NCBI GenBank assembly: GCA_963800325.1 | Contig: CAWDAQ010000011.1 | Span: 179,238 to 243,237 of the forward strand | Direction of reading: 5' to 3' | DNA from: CAWDAQ01 sp963800325 | Lineage (GTDB): Bacteria; Actinomycetota; Actinomycetes; Actinomycetales; Dermatophilaceae | DNA length: 64,000 bases | In this document: piece after piece, positions 32,908-41,320 of the stretch | How the letters are laid out: each line of letters begins with the position of its first letter | Position numbering within the stretch: the stretch's first letter is position 1 | Notes under the pieces: model-generated | Databases searched by the model: none | Told to the model about the DNA's origin: nothing | The model's input: only the letters and a program-made list of their open reading frames with translations | Translations under genes and position numbers: made by a program

Positions 32908-34087
32908 GGACACGGTCGCCTTCCGCGACCTGTCGGTGGTCGAGGAGGCCGGAGGCCAGTACCTCGTCGGGGACCGGGAGACCGGCGAGTTCGTCAGCGT
33001 CCCCGAGCCGGGGGCCGTCGTCGTCCGGGAGCTCCAGCGCGGACGGACCGTCGCGCAGGTGTCCGAGACCGTCCGGGCGCGCTTCGGGGAGGCCCCCGAC
33101 CTCGACGCGTTCGTCTCCGGCCTCGCCGACGTCGGGCTCGTCGCGCGCGCCGGCGGCACCCTCATCGAGCCGGCGCCGATGCGCTCGCGCGGGATCGTCC
33201 TCCTCGGGGGGCTGACCCGGCGGCACTGCCGGTGGCTGCTCTCACCGGCCGTCACGGCGCTCTCGGTCGCCGGTTGGGCCGCGCTCGCCGTCCTCCTCGC
33301 CGTCGGCCACATCCCGCGCGCCGAGGACGCCCTCGTCTACCCCAGCGTCCTCGTCCTCCTTCTCGTCTTCGTCCCCGTCGCGTGGGTCCTCCTCGCCCTC
33401 CACGAGCTCGCCCACAGCCTCGTCGCCCGGGCGCTCGCCTGCCCGGCGTACACCCGCTTCGGCAACCGCCTGTGGAACCTCGTCTGCGAGACCGACCTCT
33501 CGAGCGTGTACTCGCTGCCCCGTCGGCAACGGCTGCGGCCCCTGCTCGCCGGGATGACCTTCGACGTCCTCGTCCTCGACGCGTGCCTCCTCCTCCAGGC
33601 CACGCACACCGCAGGCCGGGCACCGTACGTCGTCGCCTACATGCTCTTCTCGAACCTCCTCTTCCAGACCGGGATCTTCTTCCGGACCGACCTCTACTAC
33701 GTCGTGACGACCCTCGCACGTCTCGACAACCTCGTCCCGTTGGCCCGGGCGGAGTGCGCCGACCTCCTCCGCGCGCTCATCGGCCGTCCCCGCCGGCACC
33801 CCGGAGCGGTCGGCGCGCGACGGCTCGCCGTGCGCGGCTACCTCGTCGGCTGCCTCGTCGGCCTCGGTGTCGGGGCCGTCACCGTCGTCCAGCTCATCGT
33901 CCCGGCGTCGGTCGGCGTCGTCCGGATCGCCGTCACCGCGGTCGGCCACGGCCCCTCCGACCCCGAGTTCTGGGCCGCGACGTTCGTCGTCGCGTTCTTC
34001 GCCTCCGTGTACACCGTCCTCACCTGGACCTTCGTCCGGAACCGCCGGGACGTCCTCCGCCGGCGTGCCGCCAGCCGGTCCCGGTGA
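32873..34087 (+). CDS. M50-type membrane metalloprotease with PqqD-like N-terminus
   Basis: The roughly 404-residue protein starts with a small domain ('AFRDLSVVEEAGGQYLVGDR', 'VVRELQRGRTVAQVSETVRA') of the PqqD/RRE type, followed by five or six membrane helices. The zinc motif HELAH sits in a helix ('WVLLALHELAHSLVARAL') and a later 'FFRTDLYYVV' supplies the third-ligand Asp, as in peptide-processing M50 proteases of RiPP loci (for example the YydH type). It would cleave or help export the modified peptide. The start is one of three nearby GTG codons (32873, 32882, 32888). Confidence 0.8.
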   Translation: MTSVPVPPLTPEDTVAFRDLSVVEEAGGQYLVGDRETGEFVSVPEPGAVVVRELQRGRTVAQVSETVRARFGEAPDLDAFVSGLADVGLVARAGGTLIEPAPMRSRGIVLLGGLTRRHCRWLLSPAVTALSVAGWAALAVLLAVGHIPRAEDALVYPSVLVLLLVFVPVAWVLLALHELAHSLVARALACPAYTRFGNRLWNLVCETDLSSVYSLPRRQRLRPLLAGMTFDVLVLDACLLLQATHTAGRAPYVVAYMLFSNLLFQTGIFFRTDLYYVVTTLARLDNLVPLARAECADLLRALIGRPRRHPGAVGARRLAVRGYLVGCLVGLGVGAVTVVQLIVPASVGVVRIAVTAVGHGPSDPEFWAATFVVAFFASVYTVLTWTFVRNRRDVLRRRAASRSR

Positions 34088-34349
34088 CGGCACTCGCGCG
34101 ACGCCGCCGCGGAGGGTCTGTTAGAACCCCGGTACAACTGGCATTTCGGTTACAGGGTCTCGGCCGCGGGCATGCGGCCGGCGAAGGTGACGGAACGCCT
34201 ACAGCGCGGGCTTCCACCGGGTGACCCGTCGTGCCTGCCCGGCGTGAATTCCTCCCACGCTGCCCGTGGGGCACCGGCCCGGAGGCGGTGTCCTCGACCG
34301 AGGGGCATCCCGCCGGGTTGGGGCCGCCGTCGTGGGGGAGGGGGTGCGG

Positions 34350-34592
34350 TCAGTGACCTCCGGCGCGGCTGACGGCGCGGCGGCGCAGCCGGGAGAGCGC
34401 CACCGTCCCGAGGAGCCAGAGTCCGGCTGCGGCGGGCACGAGGGCGAGCAGCAGCTCCAGCAGCCCGCTGCCACCATCCGGTTCGGCCCCGATGGTCTCC
34501 TCGACCCAGGCCGTCGACAGCAGCGAGAGCGCCAGCCCGGTGACGAGGAGGACGGCGCCACACAGCGTCGTGGTTCTTTCCTTGCGTGTCAT
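34350..34592 (-). CDS. Small membrane protein, function unknown
   Basis: The 80-residue protein has two hydrophobic helices ('TLCGAVLLVTGLALSLLS' and 'LLELLLALVPAAAGLWLLG') separated by a Glu/Gly loop, and a basic C-terminus. AAGGGGA precedes ATG 34592. It lies downstream of the lipoprotein gene on the same strand and may belong to the same transcript. The stretch 34088-34349 between it and the protease stop shows no gene. Confidence 0.6.
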   Translation of the reverse strand: MTRKERTTTLCGAVLLVTGLALSLLSTAWVEETIGAEPDGGSGLLELLLALVPAAAGLWLLGTVALSRLRRRAVSRAGGH

Positions 34593-34668
34593 GACTGTTC
34601 CCCTTCTGTGGTGGGTTCGCGGTGAAGGTGGGCAGGTCCCAGCACCCGGGGCCCCGGGTGGAGCGGGC

Positions 34669-35061
34669 TCACGAGGGCGGGCTGTCGTCGCGGATCCCGG
34701 TGTCGTAGGCGATGGTGGCCCGGACCGTTCCGGAGTCGAGCCGGATCGTGAGGGGCTGCGGCGTTCCCAGGTACCCGTGGACGGGTTTCGGCGTGATCGT
34801 GTACCGGCCCGGGGCCAGCTCGGCGCTCAGGTGACCGGAGGCGTCGGAGACCCGCCGGATGGTCCTGCCTTCTCCGCTGACGGTCACCGTCGCGCCTTCC
34901 ACCGGGCGGCTGCGGCACTGCGGGCTCTTCTCCCGGGACACGATCGGGGGGCACGACGGCCCCGCGACCACGGTGGCCTCGAGCGTGACCCGGGGCTGGG
35001 AGGAGGTGCCGCCGCCGTCGCACCCGGCGAGGACGGCCGCCGCGGTCGCGAGCGCAGCCAT
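34669..35061 (-). CDS. Lipoprotein with carboxypeptidase-regulatory-like domain
   Basis: The 130-residue protein begins with a lipoprotein signal ('MAALATAAAVLAGC') and then a beta-sandwich resembling the carboxypeptidase regulatory-like fold: 'VEGATVTVSGEG', 'SDASGHLSAELAPGRYTITP', 'TIRLDSGTVRATIAYDTG'. An upstream in-frame GTG at 35070 is an alternative start. It lies 23 bases after the beta-propeller gene and probably is cotranscribed. It would sit on the outer face of the membrane; the ligand is unknown. Confidence 0.7.
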   Translation of the reverse strand: MAALATAAAVLAGCDGGGTSSQPRVTLEATVVAGPSCPPIVSREKSPQCRSRPVEGATVTVSGEGRTIRRVSDASGHLSAELAPGRYTITPKPVHGYLGTPQPLTIRLDSGTVRATIAYDTGIRDDSPPS

Positions 35062-35084
35062 TCGAAGCACCCGGGTGGGGTCGC

Positions 35085-36356
35085 TCAGCAGTTCGCCCAG
35101 CGGGCGACGGCGCGTTCTTCCCGCCTGCGGCCGAAGTGGACGTAGCGCGGCTCGACGTTCTGCCGGGCCGAGCCGCCCTGGAGGGTGAAGCCGGAGCCGA
35201 TCCACGTCAGCCCGTCGGGGGTGTGGCGCCGGCACTGGGTGTAGTCGCCCCACTTGCCGTCGTCGGGTGCGTCGCCGCCGGTGCGGGTGAAGACGAGCGA
35301 CCAGGTCGGGGTGAAGTCGTCGGAGATCCCGACGACGTGGCTGGGGTAGTAGCGCCCGCCACCGTAGAAGAGGCTGATGCCGACGTCTCCGCGGTCGTTC
35401 GGGCACGCCGACGGGTAGGCGTAGGCCGAGGTGCGGCTCCAGATGTCGGGCTCGTCGATCCGCTTCTTCGTGGCCTCGTCGATGCGCACGACGCGCACGT
35501 GCGGGTTCGGGCGCCCGCCGCGTTCGCGGGCGGTCCACATGAACCCGAGGGCGCCGTCGGCGCGCCACGCGCCGGTGATCCGCGGGTCGGTGCGGCCGAG
35601 CCAGTTGTGGCCGTCCGGGGCGGTGGAGACATAGCTGCCGGTCGACCACGTCGAGACGCCGACGTCCCACCCGGAGACCGTGGTGCCGTCGTCGGCCCAG
35701 CGGAACAGCCTCAGCGTGCTCGTGCTCTTGTGGGAGGCGAAGTACATGTTGTCGCTCGCGCCCTGGGTCAGGCGCAGCGAGCCGTAGTCGGTCGTGGACC
35801 ACCAGCTGTAGCCGAACGCGGCAGGGGTCGCGAGCCCGTCGAGAGGGAACTTGAACACGACGGCGCGCTGCCACTGGCCGGCCTTGGTGAACACGTTGAA
35901 CGTCGCCCACAGGTGGTCGTCGGACAGGGCCATGTCGGGGTAGTCGAACCACTGGCCGGTCCAGGCGGAGTTCAGCGACTTCGGCGCGAAGTCCCACCAG
36001 TACCACGCGTTGTTGTTCAGGGTGGCGCCCTGCTTGATCGCGATCCGGACGACGTTCTCCCCGTTGCCGTCGGAGATGTACTGCAGGAGCCAGACGAAGA
36101 TGTCGCGGCTCGTGTCGTAGTGGGCGACCTGGTCGCAGCAGAACCCCGCGGCGGCGGCGGGGAGGGTGGAGAACGGGCTGACGTACTGCCAGGAGGCGCC
36201 GTTGTCGAGCGACTTCGTCGCGTACCAGTTGCCGGTGTAGTAGATCTGCTTGCCGTTGTTGGCCAGGCTGGGTTCGCCGACGGTCGAGGTCTGCAGCCCC
36301 GTCGCCGAGTCGTTCAGCCCGATGTTGCGGTAGAGGACGAAGTCGCTGGAAGCCAT
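35085..36356 (-). CDS. Beta-propeller (BNR/sialidase-like) protein, function unknown
   Basis: The 423-residue protein consists of repeated Trp/Tyr-rich blades, with Asp-box-like motifs such as 'SLDNGASWQYVSPF' and 'SSTWSTGSYVSTAPDGHNW'-type turns, and 'FCCDQVAHYDTSRDIFVWLL' near the front. No signal peptide is seen at ATG 36356. It looks like an exo-sialidase-fold or cell-surface binding protein but lacks an obvious catalytic set, so no enzyme activity is claimed. It is cotranscribed with a lipoprotein and perhaps with the acidic protein upstream. Confidence 0.6.
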   Translation of the reverse strand: MASSDFVLYRNIGLNDSATGLQTSTVGEPSLANNGKQIYYTGNWYATKSLDNGASWQYVSPFSTLPAAAAGFCCDQVAHYDTSRDIFVWLLQYISDGNGENVVRIAIKQGATLNNNAWYWWDFAPKSLNSAWTGQWFDYPDMALSDDHLWATFNVFTKAGQWQRAVVFKFPLDGLATPAAFGYSWWSTTDYGSLRLTQGASDNMYFASHKSTSTLRLFRWADDGTTVSGWDVGVSTWSTGSYVSTAPDGHNWLGRTDPRITGAWRADGALGFMWTARERGGRPNPHVRVVRIDEATKKRIDEPDIWSRTSAYAYPSACPNDRGDVGISLFYGGGRYYPSHVVGISDDFTPTWSLVFTRTGGDAPDDGKWGDYTQCRRHTPDGLTWIGSGFTLQGGSARQNVEPRYVHFGRRREERAVARWANC

Positions 36357-36446
36357 GGGGAGCCACGACCCTTCGGTTGGTGCGCGTGATGTGGGTGAGG
36401 CGACGCGGTGGCCGCAGGGCGGCCCCGGTCGGTCGGGTGGGCTCGG

Positions 36447-36737
36447 TCAGGCCGAGGGCTCGGCCGGCTCGTCGATGGCCTCGGCCTCGCCGGTCTCCGG
36501 CGCCGCGGCCCGGGCGGCGTCGCCGCCCTCCTCGTCCTCCAGCGGAGGCCCCATGGGCTTGCGCTCGGTGCCCATGGCCGCCTGCCGCCGGTCGAGCTCG
36601 TTCTCGGTCAGCCAGTACGGCTGGTCTCCCTGGAGGACCGCGCGGGTGGCGTCCTCGTTCGCCTCCGCCGGTGGTCCCGTCGACGCGTCGTGGGTCTCTT
36701 CGACGTCCCCGTCGCCGGCATCTGCGTTTTCGCTCAT
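36447..36737 (-). CDS. Small acidic protein, function unknown
   Basis: The 96-residue protein is highly acidic and probably mostly disordered ('MSENADAGDGDVEETHDAST', 'APETGEAEAIDEPAEPS'), with a short ordered-looking centre 'GDQPYWLTENELDRRQAAMG'. A GGGGG-type ribosome site lies before ATG 36737. It is 90 bases upstream of the beta-propeller gene on the same strand. I recognise no family. Confidence 0.6.
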   Translation of the reverse strand: MSENADAGDGDVEETHDASTGPPAEANEDATRAVLQGDQPYWLTENELDRRQAAMGTERKPMGPPLEDEEGGDAARAAAPETGEAEAIDEPAEPSA

Positions 36738-37453
36738 CGCTGCCCCCTGAGCTGCGTGCGGAGTTACCAGCGTAGAACCGCCAGGGGCGGGACGTACAGG
36801 GGGAAAGGGGCCATTTCCGAGATGTCGGGCTCGGGCTTCGGGGGGCGTGCGGAACCCGCCGTCGCCGCCGGGTTCCGTGCCCAGCACCCGTGCCAGCCCC
36901 GGCCCAGTTCCGAGGTCTCCGGTGGCCGCGTCGGTGAAGGCGGCAGCCGACGCTCCGCGCACGGGGGTCAACAGGGACACCCACTGAGCGCGGTCGCGCG
37001 AGGAGGTGGGACCGGTGGTCGCCGTTCACCGAGGACTGTGGGCAACGCTCGTCGCCGGAGTCGTGCTCGTGGGGCTCTCGTGAACGCCACCGCCTACCTG
37101 GCGGGCTTCACCACTCCGGCACCCAAGTCGCCCTCGGGGCGGACCACGGTCTGTCCCATGCCCGCCCGGGGCACCACCCCGGTCGGCGTGCGGCGGCCGG
37201 TCAGGGACGGGTCGGCGCCCGCCTCCACTACCCGGCGGCCGAGGCCCCTCCGGGCGGGCCGTCAGACTGACGCGCCCTACTCGCTGACCCTTCTCGGGGC
37301 CGGCAGCACCACTGCGCTCGCCACATCCTCGGGCGGGCGCACCTGGGAGCGGCACCCGACAGGGCTGGGCCGTATCCACGCTGGTGATAGCGGTGTCGCG
37401 CATCAAGACTTCTGGCAGGGCTGTGGAGTCAGTCCTGAAGGAGAATCTTGACC
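36738..37453. other. Spacer with no convincing gene
   Basis: No reading frame here has a recognisable protein. On the plus strand a 22-codon frame (VVAVHRGLWATL..., about 37016-37082) and an open frame beginning VNATAYLAGFTTP (37081-37451) have high G/C third positions at the start, then become low in quality. These may be decayed coding sequence next to the transposase relic. Confidence 0.4.
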
Positions 37454-37579
37454 ATGGGTAGACCCCCTGTGATCCCGGCCGAGCGGAGGACTCGGATCGG
37501 GCTGAGTGTGCTGGCCGGGGAGATGACGATCGCCGAGGTGGCCGGCCTCGACGGTCCACGGTGTGGATCGTCCGGGTAA
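37454..37579 (+). pseudogene. N-terminal relic of an insertion-sequence transposase
   Basis: From ATG 37454 the frame reads 'MGRPPVIPAERRTRI' followed by 'LSVLAGEMTIAEVA', the beginning of the helix-turn-helix protein of IS3-type elements. Homology stops after about 30 residues and a TAA follows at 37577-37579. A ribosome site GAAGGAGAA lies upstream. The remainder of the element is missing, and the catabolic operon begins 110 bases further on. Confidence 0.7.
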
Positions 37580-37688
37580 GGGTGGATGGCTTGATCTCCC
37601 CAGGAGGATGGAGTCATGCCTGCAGCGAGGGCGATCGCCAGCACAGCGACCCCCGAGGAGGGCGCCTGCTGGTGAGGCAATCGTGTGG

Positions 37689-38996
37689 TCAGACCACGAG
37701 GCGCATCGGAGTCTCGAGCGCCGAGACCAACGCGGCCATCCACTGCCCAGCGAGAGCGCCGTCGATGGCGCGGTGGTCGACCGAGAGCACCAGGGTCACT
37801 GCGGTGACCGTGGTGACCTCGCCGTCCACGACCCGCGCGACCCGATCCCCGGCACCGACCGCAAGGACCGCGGACTGGGGCGGGTTGATGATCGCGGAGA
37901 ACTCGTCCACGCCGTACATCCCTAGGTTGGTGACGCTGATCGAGCCACCCTCGAGGTCCTTCTGCTGGAGGCGTCCGGCGTTGGCCTGCTCGACGAAGCC
38001 CTTGATCCCCATCGAGATGGCGCTGAGCGAACTCTTCTCCACCCCGCGCAGGACCGGGGTCACCAGGCCACGCGTGGAGTCGATGGCGATCGAGATGTCG
38101 ACGCTGTCGAACTGCCGCATCGCGTCATCGGTCCAGATGACATTGGCCTGCGGCACCGCCTGGTGGGCGACGGCCACCGCCCGCACCACAAAGTCGTTGA
38201 TCGACAGCTTGACCGGTGAGTGGGTGTTCAGCTGGGCTCGCAGGGTGAGCAGGTCGTCGATCACCGCCGTGCGCTTGACGTAGAAGTGCGGGATGTCCCG
38301 CTTGCTCCGGGTGAGCCGTGCGGCGACTGCGCGACGCAGCCGCGAGTGCGGGATGTCTGTCCACCCGGCGGTCGAGGTCGCCGGCGGTGCCTTCGGCGCA
38401 GGCGACGCGGACGACTCCTCGGTGTGCGACCGGTCGCGCTCCGCGATCGCCGCCTCGGCGTCGCGCCGCCGGATGCGCCCGTGTGGGCCGCTGCCGGACA
38501 CGTCGTGGGGGTCGATACCGGCCTGCGCGAGAACCTTCCGGGCCAGCGGAGTGACGAACAGCCGCTCTCGCGGGGCGGAGGTGGTGGCCTCGTTGCGGGC
38601 CGACGCGATGGCCTGCATCTGCGGCGCTGCCGCCTGGCCGGGGGCCGGGGACTCCTCCTCCGGGCCTGGGATCTCGCGCTTCTGGGGCGCGGGCGTGTCC
38701 ACGGCGGTCTCGGCGCCGAGCTTCGACAGCAGCGCGTCGAGGTCGGCGTCGAGCTCCTCGGCACTGCCGATCAGCGCCATTGGGGAGCCAACGCTGATCT
38801 GCGTTCCGGAGGCCACGAGGGTAGTCAGCAGCGTCCCGTCGCCCTCGGCTTCGACCTCGACCGCGGCCTTCTCCGTCTCCAGGACGACGATCGCTTCGCC
38901 GGCCGTGAAGGCGTCACCCCGCTTGGCCAACCACTCCGCGATGACGACTTCGGTGGCGCCCGCGGCGACCTCGGGGACGAGCAACAGCTCAGCCAT
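37689..38996 (-). CDS. 2-oxoacid dehydrogenase complex, E2 dihydrolipoamide acyltransferase
   Basis: The 435-residue E2 has a lipoyl domain with the lipoylated Lys in 'VLETEKAAVEVEAEG', an Ala/Pro linker, the E3/E1-binding domain 'VTPLARKVLAQAGID' and 'GSGPHGRIRRRDAE', and a C-terminal acyltransferase with 'LVLSVDHRAIDGALAGQW' (catalytic His and Asp). It would move the acyl group from the E1 encoded next to it to CoA. No E3 gene lies nearby, so the host lipoamide dehydrogenase must be used. It ends the minus-strand operon that begins with E1. Confidence 0.93.
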   Translation of the reverse strand: MAELLLVPEVAAGATEVVIAEWLAKRGDAFTAGEAIVVLETEKAAVEVEAEGDGTLLTTLVASGTQISVGSPMALIGSAEELDADLDALLSKLGAETAVDTPAPQKREIPGPEEESPAPGQAAAPQMQAIASARNEATTSAPRERLFVTPLARKVLAQAGIDPHDVSGSGPHGRIRRRDAEAAIAERDRSHTEESSASPAPKAPPATSTAGWTDIPHSRLRRAVAARLTRSKRDIPHFYVKRTAVIDDLLTLRAQLNTHSPVKLSINDFVVRAVAVAHQAVPQANVIWTDDAMRQFDSVDISIAIDSTRGLVTPVLRGVEKSSLSAISMGIKGFVEQANAGRLQQKDLEGGSISVTNLGMYGVDEFSAIINPPQSAVLAVGAGDRVARVVDGEVTTVTAVTLVLSVDHRAIDGALAGQWMAALVSALETPMRLVV

Positions 38997-39029
38997 GAAG
39001 TTCCCTCTCTCTGGTGGTCGGGTGGACCG

Positions 39030-41210
39030 TCACTCCGCGGCGATGGCGCGCAGGGCCGCGGCGACCTCTTCGGTCTTCGCGATGGCGGCCCGCTCCAGCA
39101 CCTTGCTGATGCTGGGAGACGCCTCGGCACCGGTCACCCGCTCGATCGGGGCGTCGAGCCAGTCGAAGAGCCGGCGCTGGATCTCGTCGGCCAGCCAGCC
39201 GCCGTACGACGTGCCGACCGCGCCTTGCTCGACGATGAGCACGCGGTTGGTCTTCTTCACACTGGCCTCGATGGTGTCCCAGTCGAGCGAGGCGCGGTCG
39301 AGCCAGCGCAGGTCGATCAGGTCGGCGGAGACCTCGGTGACCTCGTCGAGTGCCTCGAGGCAGTGCCCGACCATGCTGAGGTAGCTGATCACCGTGAGGT
39401 CATCGCCCTGGCAGCGGAGGGCAGCCTTGCCGACCTGGATGCAGTAGTCGAGGTCGTCCACCGGGGCAGTGCCCGTCGCGGTGTAGAGGTCCACGTGCTC
39501 GAGGACCACCACGGGATCGTCGCAGGCCAGCGCGGCGTTCATCAGGCCCACGTAGTCGAAGGGGTTCGACGGCGCGACCACCCGCAGACCCGGCGCCGTG
39601 GTCAGTACCCCGGCGGGATCCATCGAGTGCTGGGAGCCGTACCCGGTGCCGGCCGCCAGTTTGCTCCGCAGCACCAGCGGTACGGCGCTGTCACCGCCGA
39701 ACATATGGCGCGCCTTGGCGATCTGGTTGAAGATCTGGTCGGCCGCGACCCACATGAAGTCGGCGTACATGAACTCCACCACGGGGCGGTAGCGCCCGTC
39801 CAGCGCCATGCCCCCGCCGAGCCCGACGAAGGAGTTCTCGCTGATCGGGGTGCCGAGCACCCGGTCCGGGAAGAGCTCCAGCGGGCGCTTGGTGGCACCG
39901 TTGGTGCCGCCCTTGAGCCCGTCGACGTCCTCGCCCATCACCACGATGGACTCGTCCGTCTCCATGCGACGGGCCATCACCGCGCTGACCAGGTCCACGA
40001 AGCGCCGCTCGGCGAGCTCTCCGGAGAAGCTCTCCGCCTCCTCGTAACGGCAGCCCTCCAGCTCGGACAGGTCGCCGCGAATGCCCACGTCCACGAAGCT
40101 CGGGTCGGGCCAGAGGCTCCCGATGATCTGGCGTTCGTTGGGCTTGCCGTCGGGGACCTCCTCGAGGAAGCCGTCGCCGATGCCCTTTATGACGGCGTCC
40201 ACCTCGGCTGCCGCCGCGTCGATCTCCTCCTCACTGAGGAGATCCCGGCCGACCACGGCGCTGCGGAGCTGGGCGATCGGGTCCCGGTCGCGCCAGGTCT
40301 TCTCCTCCGCCTTGTCGCGGTAACCGAACGCCGAGCCGGGGAGGGCGCCGTTCTGGTGGAAGTAGCGGTAGAGATCAGCCTCGACGATGGTGGGCCCGTT
40401 GCCGGCCCTCATGTGATCGACCGCCTCGCCCATCGCGGTGTGCACCGCGAGCGCGTCCATGCCGTCGACCCGCCAGCTCGCGATGTTGAACCCGAGGCCG
40501 CGCGCGGAGAGTCGCGGCTCCGCGGTGGCCTTGGCTACAGGAGTGGACACGGCGTACTGGTTGTTCTCGATGAAGAAACAGACCGGCAGCTTCCAGGCGG
40601 CCGCAAGGTTGAAGGTCTCGAGCACCGAGCCGATGTTGACCGCCCCGTCACCGAAGTAGGTGACCGTGACGGCGTCCGTGCCGGCATGCAGCTGATTCCA
40701 GGCGAAACCGGCCGCCTGCGGGACGCCCCCACCCACGATCGCGTTGGTGCCCATGGCCCCGGCCTCGCGCCACTGGAGGTGCATCGAGCCGCCCCGGCCG
40801 CGACAGAACCCGTCGGCCAGGCCGCAGATCTCGGCAAGCGTCCGACGCAGGACATCGTGCACTTCGGGGGTCAACTCCGGGAGCGCACCGGACTTGGGCG
40901 TGACCACATGACCGAACGCCTTGGCCAGGAACTGGTGGTGGCCGCGGTGAGACCCGTTGACGAAGTCGTCGGAGCGCAGCTGGAGCACCGAGCCGACCGC
41001 TCCCGCCTCTTGACCGACGCTGGAGTGGGCGGGACCGTGCACCAGTCCTCGGCCGGCGAGCTCGAGGACGTACATCTCGAAGGACCGGATCCACTGGGCC
41101 TGTCCGAGCAGGTGCAGCAGCAGGTCAGGGTCCGCTGCTGCCCAGTCGCTGTCGTCGACGGTGAGCTCCAGCCACGGGGAGCCCTGTTCCAGTGCGTGGT
41201 GACTTGGCAT
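39030..41210 (-). CDS. 2-oxoacid dehydrogenase E1, alpha and beta subunits fused
   Basis: The 726-residue protein joins E1-alpha (about residues 1-360) and E1-beta (from about 375). The alpha half has the thiamine-diphosphate motif 'GDGAVNIGSVLETFNL' ending in ENN, and 'HRGHHQFLAK'. The beta half has 'SIVVMGEDVDGLKGGTNGA' and 'ENSFVGLGGGMAL', and closes with the usual C-terminal domain. E1 decarboxylates a branched or short 2-oxoacid, or acetoin. The fused form is uncommon; the substrate is not identifiable from motifs. It is divergent from the VOC and GntR genes and starts the E1-E2 operon. Confidence 0.9.
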   Translation of the reverse strand: MPSHHALEQGSPWLELTVDDSDWAAADPDLLLHLLGQAQWIRSFEMYVLELAGRGLVHGPAHSSVGQEAGAVGSVLQLRSDDFVNGSHRGHHQFLAKAFGHVVTPKSGALPELTPEVHDVLRRTLAEICGLADGFCRGRGGSMHLQWREAGAMGTNAIVGGGVPQAAGFAWNQLHAGTDAVTVTYFGDGAVNIGSVLETFNLAAAWKLPVCFFIENNQYAVSTPVAKATAEPRLSARGLGFNIASWRVDGMDALAVHTAMGEAVDHMRAGNGPTIVEADLYRYFHQNGALPGSAFGYRDKAEEKTWRDRDPIAQLRSAVVGRDLLSEEEIDAAAAEVDAVIKGIGDGFLEEVPDGKPNERQIIGSLWPDPSFVDVGIRGDLSELEGCRYEEAESFSGELAERRFVDLVSAVMARRMETDESIVVMGEDVDGLKGGTNGATKRPLELFPDRVLGTPISENSFVGLGGGMALDGRYRPVVEFMYADFMWVAADQIFNQIAKARHMFGGDSAVPLVLRSKLAAGTGYGSQHSMDPAGVLTTAPGLRVVAPSNPFDYVGLMNAALACDDPVVVLEHVDLYTATGTAPVDDLDYCIQVGKAALRCQGDDLTVISYLSMVGHCLEALDEVTEVSADLIDLRWLDRASLDWDTIEASVKKTNRVLIVEQGAVGTSYGGWLADEIQRRLFDWLDAPIERVTGAEASPSISKVLERAAIAKTEEVAAALRAIAAE

Positions 41211-41231
41211 ACCAGCTCCTCATCGCTGACT

Positions 41232-41304
41232 TTGTATCCAATGACCGCGATGCAGGACGTGTTGATCGCGTGATCCTCCGATAGTAGGGTGCCAAGGGAT
41301 ACAT
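41232..41304. promoter_or_regulatory. Divergent control region, candidate GntR sites
   Basis: TTGTATCC (41232-41239) and GGATACAT (41297-41304) are inverted near-copies, between the E1 gene (minus) and the VOC/GntR pair (plus). The GntR protein encoded just downstream may bind them and control both transcripts. The half-sites are short, so this is tentative. Confidence 0.35.
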
Positions 41305-41320
41305 TACAAGAGGAGGCAGG

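Noticed and set aside
37617..37676. A 19-residue frame with a good AGGAGG site upstream of the E2 gene
   Set aside because: It is a simple Ala-rich peptide without partner genes of a peptide system and lies in decayed DNA next to the transposase relic; no support beyond the ribosome-site match.
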